DNA from: a bacterium SCSIO 12827
Lineage (GTDB): Bacteria > Pseudomonadota > Alphaproteobacteria > Rhodospirillales > Casp-alpha2
DNA: 64,000 bases
Reading direction: 5' to 3'
NCBI GenBank assembly: GCA_024397995.1
Contig: CP073746.1
Span: 868,001-932,000 of the forward strand
Shown: positions 42,082 to 49,536 of the stretch, piece after piece
How the letters are laid out: each line of letters starts with the position of its first letter
Numbering within the stretch: the stretch's first letter is position 1
Position numbers and translations under genes: made by a program
The notes under the pieces: model-generated
What the model was told of the DNA's origin: nothing
Seen by the model: the letters and a program-made list of their open reading frames with translations, nothing else
Database searches by the model: none

Positions 42082-43056
42082 TCAGGCGGCCTTCAGGCGG
42101 TCGCGCCCATGGGGGGCGTCCAGGTCCTGATCGGGGCCGGCGGGGATGATCCCCGTTGGGTTGATGGTCTTGTGACTGCCGTAGTAGTGGGCCTTGATCG
42201 CCGTCATATCGACGGTCCCCTTGATGCCCGGCCATTGGTAAAGCTCGCGCAGGAAGCCGGACAGGTTGGGGTAATCGGCGATGCGGCGGATGTTGCACTT
42301 GAAGTGGCCGACATAGACCGGATCGAAGCGCAGCAGGGTGGTGAACAGCCGCCAGTCGGCTTCCGTGATGCGGTCGCCCGTCAGGTAGCGGCTTTCACCC
42401 AGCAGGTCCTCGATCCAGTCCAGGCTGTCGAACAGGTCCGTGACGGCTTCGTCGTAAGCGGCCTGTGTCGTCGCGAAACCCGCCCGGTAGACGCCGTTGT
42501 TCACCGTCCGGTAGATGCGGTCGTTGACCAGGTCGATCTCGTGCCGCAAGTCATGGGGATAGAAATCCCCCCGCTTGGCGCCGACATCGTCGAAGGCCGA
42601 ATTGAACATGCGGATGATTTCGGCCGATTCGTTGCTGACGATCGTCTGCGTCTGCTTGTCCCACAGCACGGGCACGGTGACCCGACCGGTAAAGTCCGGT
42701 TTGGCCGCGGCATAGACCTGATGCAGGAAACGTGCGCCCAGGATCGGGTCCGCACCGGCGGCGATTTCCCAGCCATTTTCCAGCATCAGGGGCTCGACCA
42801 CGGTCACCGAGATCATGTCCTCCAGACCCTTGAGGGCGCGGAAGATCATGGTTCGGTGGGCCCAGGGGCAGGCGGCCGCGACATACAGGTGATAGCGCCC
42901 GGCTTCCGCCTTGAAGCCGCCGTTGCCGGTCGGCCCGGGGCTACCATCGGCGGTGATCCAGTTGCGGAAGGCCGCGTCCTCGCGCTGGAACCGGCCGCCG
43001 GTCGCCTTGGTGTCGTACCATTGGTCGCGCCATTCGCCGTTCACAAGCAATCCCAT
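42082..43056 (-). CDS. yqjG: Glutathionyl-hydroquinone reductase
   Basis: Xi-class GST of 324 aa that removes glutathione from glutathionyl-hydroquinones. The catalytic Cys is in AAACPWAHRTMIFRALKGLE; VPVLWDKQTQTIVSNESAEI and the late SRYLTGDRITEADWRLFTTL, LRFDPVYVGHFKCNIRRIAD match YqjG/PcpF. Middle of the LysR-controlled run: 33 bases after azoR and 20 before pirin. Together with azoR it reduces and clears quinone adducts. Confidence 0.94.
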   Translation of the reverse strand: MGLLVNGEWRDQWYDTKATGGRFQREDAAFRNWITADGSPGPTGNGGFKAEAGRYHLYVAAACPWAHRTMIFRALKGLEDMISVTVVEPLMLENGWEIAAGADPILGARFLHQVYAAAKPDFTGRVTVPVLWDKQTQTIVSNESAEIIRMFNSAFDDVGAKRGDFYPHDLRHEIDLVNDRIYRTVNNGVYRAGFATTQAAYDEAVTDLFDSLDWIEDLLGESRYLTGDRITEADWRLFTTLLRFDPVYVGHFKCNIRRIADYPNLSGFLRELYQWPGIKGTVDMTAIKAHYYGSHKTINPTGIIPAGPDQDLDAPHGRDRLKAA

Positions 43057-43089
43057 TGTCTTAACTCCTTGTCCTGCGTCCGCCGGGGC

Positions 43090-43686
43090 TCAGGCCGCCT
43101 GGGCGACCTGGGCGATTTCCGCCTGGGCGGCCTTGATGCCGTCGTCGCCCTTGGCCGTGCCTTCGGCATAGATGAACGAGATGTTCTCAAGCCCGATGAA
43201 GTTGAGGGCCCGGCGCAGATAGGGTTCCAGATGGTCCAGATGGTTGAACGGTGTGCCCGGGCCGTAGATCCCGCCGCGCGTGGTTACGACATGGACAGGG
43301 CGGTCGGTCACCAGGCCCTTGGGGCCCTGGCCGGTGGGTTCGAACGTGCGGCCGATGCGGGCGACCTGGTCGATCCAGGTCTTCAGCGATGAGGCGATGC
43401 CGAAGTTGTGCATGGGAGCCGCGATGACGATGGCGTCGGCGGCGAACAGCTCGTCGATCAGTTCATCCGACAGGGCGAGTTTCTGGTTCTGCTCGGCCGT
43501 GCGGTCGGCTTCCGGCGTGTAGAACGCGCCGATGGTCGCCTGGTCCAGGTGCGGCGGCGGGTTGGCGCCCAGATCGCGGACGACGACGTCGGCGTCGCCG
43601 GCCAGGGAATGGGCCAATTCCTGCGCCAGGGCGCGGGAGCTGGAACCTTCGAGATTGGGGCTGGAGCTGATGAGAAGAATGCTCAT
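43090..43686 (-). CDS. azoR: FMN-dependent NADH-azoreductase (quinone reductase)
   Basis: Flavodoxin-fold NAD(P)H-quinone/azo reductase, 198 aa, first gene of a three-gene operon divergent from a LysR gene. MSILLISSSPNLEGSSSRAL gives the FMN phosphate loop; APMHNFGIASSLKTWIDQVA and VTTRGGIYGPGTPFNHLDH are typical of AzoR. ATG 43686 is chosen since the family starts MSxxLxIxSSP; the longer frame enters the operator region. It reduces quinones by two electrons, avoiding radicals. Confidence 0.93.
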   Translation of the reverse strand: MSILLISSSPNLEGSSSRALAQELAHSLAGDADVVVRDLGANPPPHLDQATIGAFYTPEADRTAEQNQKLALSDELIDELFAADAIVIAAPMHNFGIASSLKTWIDQVARIGRTFEPTGQGPKGLVTDRPVHVVTTRGGIYGPGTPFNHLDHLEPYLRRALNFIGLENISFIYAEGTAKGDDGIKAAQAEIAQVAQAA

Positions 43687-43781
43687 GGATCGGGTCCTTT
43701 CGACTGTCTGGTAAGGGCCGGCGGGCCAATGGATTGGGGGGCCGGCGCTGATGACGGGGACCCTACGCCTGAGCGTATTTG

Positions 43782-43829
43782 TAGACAATTGGCCTAAATG
43801 GAATATAATTGTTTCTTAAATTAAACAAT
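43782..43829. promoter_or_regulatory. Divergent lysR/azoR control region with A/T-rich operators
   Basis: LysR promoter on the plus strand: TAGACA (43782-43787), 16 bases, TATAAT (43804-43809). Overlapping it, two inverted repeats: ACAATT (43785-43790) with AATTGT (43807-43812), and ATTGTTT (43808-43814) with AAACAAT (43823-43829). The last can also serve as -35 region (TTGTTT) for azoR on the minus strand with TATTCC 17 bases on. Probable LysR binding sites. Confidence 0.6.
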
Positions 43830-43839
43830 AGAGCGGTAT

Positions 43840-44751
43840 ATGGATCACCTGACGGGTATGGCCGTTTTCGCCAAGGTGGTGGAAACCGGGACCTTCACCG
43901 GCGCGGCGCAGGCCATGGGCCTGTCCAAGGGCGCGGTGAGCAAGCAGATCGCCAAGCTGGAAGACCGTCTGGGTGCGCGTTTGCTCAACCGCACCACCCG
44001 GCGGTCCAGCCTGACCGAGGTCGGGGCCGCGTTCTATGAGCGCTGCCGGCGCATCGTCGCCGAGGCGGAGGAGGCGGAATTGGCCGTCACCCGCCTGCAT
44101 GCGGAACCCCGGGGCACCCTGCGTGTCAATCTGCCCATGTCCTTCGGCATGATCCACATGGCCGATGCCCTGCCGGACTTCATGGCGGCTTATCCGGAAA
44201 TCAGCCTGGACGTCACCCTCGACGACCGGGTCGTCAACGTGGTCGACGAAGGCTACGACGTGGTCATTCGTATCACCGATCTGCCGGATTCATCCCTGAT
44301 CGCCCGGCGGATCGCGCCGTTCCGCATCGCGACCTGTGCGTCCTCGGCCTATTGGGATGCCCATGGTCGACCCAAGCATCCGGACGACCTGCGGGGGCAC
44401 GCCTGTCTGCTCTACAGCTATCTGTCGAACCTGAATGAATGGCGCCACCGGGGGCCGGACGGCCCCTTCGCCGTGCGGGTTGACGGCCCCATGCGCGGTA
44501 ACAACGGCGACCTGCTGCGCGCCGCCGCCGTGGCCGGCTTGGGGGTCGTGCGCTCGCCGACCTTCATCGTCGGCTGCCATCTGGTGGAAGGGCGGCTGGA
44601 ACAGGTGCTGGCGGAGTATGAGGACGACGACCGCGGTATCTACGCCGTCTATCCCCATAACCGGCATCTGTCGGCCAAGGTCCGCGCCTTCGTCGATTTC
44701 ATGGCCAAACGTTTCGCCGACCCGATCTGGCTCGGCATGAACGTCACCTGA
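43840..44751 (+). CDS. LysR-family transcriptional regulator
   Basis: LTTR of 303 aa. N-terminal wHTH: AVFAKVVETGTFTGAAQAMG, then LSKGAVSKQIAKLEDRLGAR and LLNRTTRRSSLTEVG, as in the CrgA/AaeR-type branch; the rest is the two-lobe effector domain (LRVNLPMSFGMIHMADALPD to the end). It is divergent from the azoR-yqjG-pirin operon, with inverted repeats in the 153-base gap, so it most likely controls that operon and itself in response to quinones or other electrophiles (inference). It converges with the ThDP enzyme gene, 15 bases apart. Confidence 0.93.
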   Translation: MDHLTGMAVFAKVVETGTFTGAAQAMGLSKGAVSKQIAKLEDRLGARLLNRTTRRSSLTEVGAAFYERCRRIVAEAEEAELAVTRLHAEPRGTLRVNLPMSFGMIHMADALPDFMAAYPEISLDVTLDDRVVNVVDEGYDVVIRITDLPDSSLIARRIAPFRIATCASSAYWDAHGRPKHPDDLRGHACLLYSYLSNLNEWRHRGPDGPFAVRVDGPMRGNNGDLLRAAAVAGLGVVRSPTFIVGCHLVEGRLEQVLAEYEDDDRGIYAVYPHNRHLSAKVRAFVDFMAKRFADPIWLGMNVT

Positions 44752-44766
44752 CCGACGCGACGCCCG

Positions 44767-46380
44767 TCAGTGCGAGGGGCCGCTGGGGGCCGGCAGGCCT
44801 TCAAGTTCCACGTTCACGCAGGCGACCTTGCCGCTGGCCACGGCGCGGTCCAGCGCCGCGTCCAATTCCGCCGGGTCGGTCACGTATTCACCATGTCCGC
44901 CAAGCCCGGCCACCGCCAGGTCATAACGGGCATCCGACAGTTCGCAGCCGATCAGGCGGTTGGAGCCGTATTCGCGCAACTGAATCTGATGTTCCGCGTT
45001 CCAGCGGTGATCGTTGCCGATCACCACCACATAGGGGGTGCCGGCGCGGGCCGCCGTCTCGAACTCGGCGAAATGAAAACCCACGGTGCCGTCGCCCATC
45101 AGCGCGAACACGGTGGCGTCCGGCACGGCCTTCTTGGCCCCGACGCCATAGCCGAGACAACCGCCGATAACGCCGGAAATGCCGTTGATGATGCGTTTGT
45201 CGGTCCGCGTCGCGGCCTGAGCCCATTGCCCGAATTCACCGCCGTCGATGATCAGCACGGCATCCTTGGCCTTGTCGATCTGGCGCTGCACGGCGGCGCA
45301 GACTTGGGCCGGGGAAATGCCGCCGTTGGCTCCGGGAGCGTCGGGTACGAAGCTGCGCTGGGCGATCTGGTCCTGGGCCTTGGCACGCCAGGCCTGATGG
45401 GCCGTGCCGCCGGCCCCTTGGGCGATCAGGGCCTCGGCCGCGTCCCGGGGGTCGGCGGCCAGGGCGGTCACGATACGGTCTTCCAGGTTGCGGTGGGCGC
45501 GGTCGCGTTCATCCGCGTCGGCATTGATGCAGATCCACTTGCAGCCAGCATCGAAGATGTTGGTGCCGGCGAAACCCAGGGTGAAATCAATCCGCTTGCC
45601 CAGGGTGACGATCAGGTCGGCCTCGGCCATCACGCCCGCGATGCTTCCGAGGGACGGATCCTTCAGGCCGCGCGGGCTTTCCATGACGACCACGGGTGCG
45701 TCCAGGGCATCCGCCAGCTTGTCGCGGACACCCGGGCCACGCGCCGTGTTCAAGACCGGCCCGCAGAGGATGATCGGATGCTTGGCGGCGGCGACCGCAT
45801 CGGCCACGCGCTTGGCGTCTTCGGGCGCAAGCGCCATGGTCTCGCGGGCGAAGGCGTCGGCCGGCGGCACCTTGCCGCCCGTGGCGTCGGCCTCGACCAC
45901 GTCGAAGGCAAGGGACATGTGGACCGGCCCGGGCCGCCCCGATTTGGCGGTGCGGATCGCCCGGGCGGCGGCGCTGCCCAGGTCGGCAGCCCGCACGGGG
46001 CGGATCGACAGCTTGGTCAAGGGGGCCGTCATCGGCACCTGGCGCATTTCCTGAAACGCCCCCCGGCCGTCCTGGGCGACCGGGGAATCGCCGGTCAGCA
46101 GCAACACCGGCGTGTCCGATTCCCAAGCCGTGTACAGCCCGCCCATGGCGTTCGCGGCCCCGCCGCCCGCCGTCACCATGGCCACGCCGACGTTACCGGT
46201 CAGCTGGGCATAGGCCTCGGCCATGTAGACAGCGGCGGCTTCGTGCCGGGTGTGGATGATCTCGATACCTGCGTCGAAGCAGGCGTCATAGACCGGCATG
46301 ATCTGGTTGCCGGACAGTGAGAAAATGCGTGTCACGCCGGCGGCCGCCAGCGACTTAACGAGAAGGTCTGCGCCTCGCAC
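44767..46380 (-). CDS. Thiamine diphosphate-dependent enzyme (acetolactate synthase/oxalyl-CoA decarboxylase type)
   Basis: ThDP enzyme of 537 aa with the usual three domains. The catalytic Glu47 is in IHTRHEAAAVYMAEAYAQL; the middle domain has PIILCGPVLNTA and DLIVTLGKRIDFTLGF; the cofactor motif starts ALMGDGTVGFHFAEFETAAR and ends at IGNDHRWN, giving Asp and Asn metal ligands. No FAD-specific stretch is clear. Acetolactate synthase of valine synthesis is unlikely since no IlvN small subunit is adjacent; oxalyl-CoA decarboxylase, benzaldehyde lyase or another carboligase are open. It neighbours a TauD-type dioxygenase on the same strand (107 bases). Confidence 0.88.
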   Translation of the reverse strand: MRGADLLVKSLAAAGVTRIFSLSGNQIMPVYDACFDAGIEIIHTRHEAAAVYMAEAYAQLTGNVGVAMVTAGGGAANAMGGLYTAWESDTPVLLLTGDSPVAQDGRGAFQEMRQVPMTAPLTKLSIRPVRAADLGSAAARAIRTAKSGRPGPVHMSLAFDVVEADATGGKVPPADAFARETMALAPEDAKRVADAVAAAKHPIILCGPVLNTARGPGVRDKLADALDAPVVVMESPRGLKDPSLGSIAGVMAEADLIVTLGKRIDFTLGFAGTNIFDAGCKWICINADADERDRAHRNLEDRIVTALAADPRDAAEALIAQGAGGTAHQAWRAKAQDQIAQRSFVPDAPGANGGISPAQVCAAVQRQIDKAKDAVLIIDGGEFGQWAQAATRTDKRIINGISGVIGGCLGYGVGAKKAVPDATVFALMGDGTVGFHFAEFETAARAGTPYVVVIGNDHRWNAEHQIQLREYGSNRLIGCELSDARYDLAVAGLGGHGEYVTDPAELDAALDRAVASGKVACVNVELEGLPAPSGPSH

Positions 46381-46487
46381 GATCGATCCCCTTGAGTGTT
46401 AATGCTATGTCACGGCGAGAAGCCGCCTGCGCAGCGGTTGTAGCATTTATGGAAATTTCTGGAACCCCGCCGGTTGGTTGCGGGGCC

Positions 46488-47324
46488 CTAGACCGGGACT
46501 TCGCCTTCCAGGATCACCCGGTGCATGATGCGCCCTTCGGATGCGTCGTAATCCCGATGTGCGATATGCAACGTCGCCCGGTTGTCCCACAGCACAAGGT
46601 CGCCTGGCTGCCAGGTATGCCGATAGGTGATGTCGGGAGTGATGGCGCGCGCCAAAAGATCCTGAATGAAGGTACGGCTTTCCGCCGGCTCCATGCCGTC
46701 GATGCGTTCCGTCTTGCCGGGGTGGACATAGATCGCTTTTTTCCCGGTTTCCGGATGGGTGCGGATCAGGGGGTGGCGTTGCGGCGCCTTGGCAAGGGCT
46801 TGACGGGCGTCTTCTCCGACGCTGCCCGTGTCCTGTTCGATCACGTTGACGGTAATCATCGGGTTCAGTTTGTCGCGTTCTTCCGCCGACAGGCCTTCAT
46901 AAGCCGCCTGCATGTTGGCGAAGCTGGTGTCGCCGCCCTTGGACGGCAATTTGACCGCGTACAGCATGGTCATCTTGGGCGGGCGGGCGTGGTTGGTGTG
47001 GTCCGTGTGCCAGGCGCGGGACCCGGTAGGAATGGCCTTGCCGTCCTTGCCCTTGTCCGACTGGCGGCTGTCCAGCACGACGATCTCGGGATGTCCCGGC
47101 ATCAGGATGTTTGTCAGATGTTGCGGCATCAGGTCGCCGAACAGACGTGCGGCGTCCAAGAGCCGTTCGGGCGTGAAATTCTGCCCGCGCACGACCATGA
47201 CAAGGCGCTCGCTCAGCGCCTTCTGCATGGCGGACAAGTCTTCCGATGCGACCGGACCGCTGAGGTCGATACCTGTCGCCTCGACGCCAAAGGTCGACGA
47301 CAGGGGATTAAGAGATACAGACAT
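46488..47324 (-). CDS. TauD/TfdA family Fe(II)/2-oxoglutarate dioxygenase
   Basis: Dioxygenase of 278 aa. The 2-His-1-Asp iron site is visible as WHTDHTNHARPPKMTMLYAV and LVLWDNRATLHIAHRDY with the last His, and RIMHRVILEG gives the Arg for 2-oxoglutarate. FGVEATGIDLSGPVASEDL is the usual amino-terminal strand. The substrate could be taurine, an alkyl-sulfate, 2,4-D-like acid or a carnitine-type compound; none is indicated. GGAGGAAACGCCC precedes ATG 47324. It lies upstream of the ThDP enzyme, perhaps in one transcript. Confidence 0.9.
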   Translation of the reverse strand: MSVSLNPLSSTFGVEATGIDLSGPVASEDLSAMQKALSERLVMVVRGQNFTPERLLDAARLFGDLMPQHLTNILMPGHPEIVVLDSRQSDKGKDGKAIPTGSRAWHTDHTNHARPPKMTMLYAVKLPSKGGDTSFANMQAAYEGLSAEERDKLNPMITVNVIEQDTGSVGEDARQALAKAPQRHPLIRTHPETGKKAIYVHPGKTERIDGMEPAESRTFIQDLLARAITPDITYRHTWQPGDLVLWDNRATLHIAHRDYDASEGRIMHRVILEGEVPV

Positions 47325-47436
47325 GGGCGTTTCCTCCGATACCGCCCGGCTTTTCCCGCCGGGTCGGATCAAATGCGCCCCCCTGAGAGCATGATAATCA
47401 CGCCGGCTTGCGCGGCGCAATGCCTGGAATGGGCGA

Positions 47437-49536
47437 TCAGCGTCCTTCGCGCCACCAGGCGGCCATCAGGGTGCCGAGCGCCAGCACGGCCAACAGCAAC
47501 CCGGACAGCAGCGGAATGTCTTTCAGCCCCGTCACCACATAAGCCTTGTGGGCGACCAGCCCGACCCAGCCGCGCCCGGCCAGATCGCGCCCCGGGTCGA
47601 CGCGGCGCACGTCGGGCACGCCGTCCGTGAGCCAGCGCACGGACCCGCCGGTGATGTCCGTGACCGGTGTCAGAAGCGCGTCCGTGGCGCGCAGGTCAGA
47701 CAGTTCCAGCGGGTTCAATTCGCCCGAGGCGACCAGGGCCTGATGCTCGCCGTCGCTTAGTCGGTAGAGCCCGATTTCCGCCGCTGCCAACTCCCCCCGC
47801 CACAGGCCGGGCTGGGCGTTCTTCAATTCTAGTTCCTGAACCTCTCCCGATGGCGCGGTGACGGTCACCTTGCTGACGGCGTCCTTAAGGCTGCGCCGCT
47901 CCACGGTTAATTTCCCGGCGCGCACGCGGGCGTGCAGGGCCTCTTCCTCAAGATCGGGTTCACGCATCAGCCAATGGGACAGACGGCGCAGCAGTTCGCC
48001 CTGCGGCCCGCCGCCGTCGTAGCCCCGCGCCCACAGCCAGATGTGGTCGGACATGACCTGCGCCACGCGGCCCTTGCCGACGCGGTCCAACAACAAGATC
48101 GGCTTGTCCTGCAAACCGGTCATCAGCGACACGCCGGCCGAGGCATCTCCCGGAATCTGGCGGAACCAGCGGCCCCAAATGGGATCCGCCTTGGGGTCGA
48201 TGCCGGGCCGCACCAGGGCCGCGGTTACCGGATGGCGCAGGCCCGTGTCGGACACCCGGGGCCGGAACCCGGATTCCAGCACCTCGCCCGTGGGGGCGGC
48301 CGGCAGGATTTCCCGCAGCGGTGTGTGATACAGGCTGGCGCGGCCCGCAAATTCCGGTCCCACGGCCATCAACAGGGCGCCGCCCTGGCGCACCCTGGCG
48401 GCGATGTTGGCAAGATGCTGGGGCTGCAGCACGCCGCGCTTGAGATAGCGGTCGAACACGATCAGGTCGAACTCGTCCAGGCGCTCGACAAACAGTTCGT
48501 GGGTCGGAAAGGCGATCAGCGCCAGTTCGTTGAGCGGCGTGAAGTCGTCCTTGTCGGGCGGACGCAGGATGGTGAAATGGACCAGATCGACGGAAGGGTC
48601 GGACTTCAGCAGATTGCGCCAGGTTCGTTCCGCCGCATGGGGCTGGCCCGATATCAGCAGCACGCGCAGGCGGTCGCGCACGCCGTTGACGGACACCAGC
48701 GCCCGGTTATTGACCGTGGACAGCTCGCCCTCGGCCGCCTCCACCGACATTTCGGCCAGCGACGGTCCCGCGTGTTCCAACTTGAAGGTAAAGGTCTGAT
48801 CCTCACCCACGGGAACCAGGGCGGTCGTGCCCTCGGTCCCGTCGATCTTGAATTCGACCCGGGCCGTGGGCCGGGCCGTGGTGCCGTCGTTTTTGGCGTG
48901 CTTGTCCTCGATCCGGTAGGTCAGGGTGACTTCCTTGCCGACGATGCCGTATCCGGGGGCGTTCTTGATGACCAGGCGGCGGTCGATCTCGTCGCGCTTG
49001 CCGGTCAGCAGGACGTGCAGCGGCCCCCGCACGCCGGGCACCTTGCCCTCGGCGATGTCCTTGGGCAGGTCGTGGACCTGGCCGTCGGTAATGATGACGG
49101 CACCAGCGAAACGGTTCGGCGAGATGTCGGCTGACGCCGTCGCCAGGGCTTCCATCAGGCGCGTGCCCGGGCGGTCGTCGGTTGCGGAATCGGTGATCTC
49201 GACAATGCGGTAGTCCAGGTTTTCCTGGCGGTCCATGGCGGCGACCAGGGCTTCCTCGGCGTCGGAGCTTTGCTTGCGCCGCTCGCCCGTCTTCTGGCTC
49301 GACGTTCGGTCGATAACGATCAGCGCCTCGTCGGGCTGTGCTTCGCGCTTTTCGTTGACGATGCGCGGATCGGCCAGGGCCAGCAGCATTACGCAAAGGA
49401 ACAGGAAGCGGAACAAGGATCCCGCCGCCCGCCGGTACAAACCCACGGTGAGCAGCGCCAATCCGGCGATGCCCAACAGCAGCAGCACGGGCACCGGCAC
49501 CAGGGGGGAGAACTGTACGGCGGCTGCGGACATCAT
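47437..49536 (-). CDS. Membrane protein with vWA-like and glutamine amidotransferase-like domains
   Basis: 699-aa membrane protein, last gene of the MoxR operon. Two N-terminal helices (about 8-34 and 42-56), then a von Willebrand A-like region (ALIVIDRTSSQKTGERRKQS, AGAVIITDGQVHDLP), a beta-sandwich region, and a segment about 320-480 (LIAFPTHELFVERLDEFDLI, ALLMAVGPEFAG) that matches the glutamine amidotransferase-like fold lacking a clear catalytic Cys; a final helix is near 680-695. It has a start overlapping the upstream stop (ATGA). Probably part of a chaperone-linked membrane complex; exact role unknown. Confidence 0.82.
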   Translation of the reverse strand: MMSAAAVQFSPLVPVPVLLLLGIAGLALLTVGLYRRAAGSLFRFLFLCVMLLALADPRIVNEKREAQPDEALIVIDRTSSQKTGERRKQSSDAEEALVAAMDRQENLDYRIVEITDSATDDRPGTRLMEALATASADISPNRFAGAVIITDGQVHDLPKDIAEGKVPGVRGPLHVLLTGKRDEIDRRLVIKNAPGYGIVGKEVTLTYRIEDKHAKNDGTTARPTARVEFKIDGTEGTTALVPVGEDQTFTFKLEHAGPSLAEMSVEAAEGELSTVNNRALVSVNGVRDRLRVLLISGQPHAAERTWRNLLKSDPSVDLVHFTILRPPDKDDFTPLNELALIAFPTHELFVERLDEFDLIVFDRYLKRGVLQPQHLANIAARVRQGGALLMAVGPEFAGRASLYHTPLREILPAAPTGEVLESGFRPRVSDTGLRHPVTAALVRPGIDPKADPIWGRWFRQIPGDASAGVSLMTGLQDKPILLLDRVGKGRVAQVMSDHIWLWARGYDGGGPQGELLRRLSHWLMREPDLEEEALHARVRAGKLTVERRSLKDAVSKVTVTAPSGEVQELELKNAQPGLWRGELAAAEIGLYRLSDGEHQALVASGELNPLELSDLRATDALLTPVTDITGGSVRWLTDGVPDVRRVDPGRDLAGRGWVGLVAHKAYVVTGLKDIPLLSGLLLAVLALGTLMAAWWREGR

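Noticed and set aside
44770-46320. Long plus-strand frame opposite the ThDP enzyme
   Set aside because: Exact shadow of a gene with complete ThDP motifs; repetitive Gly/Arg/His content with no domain.
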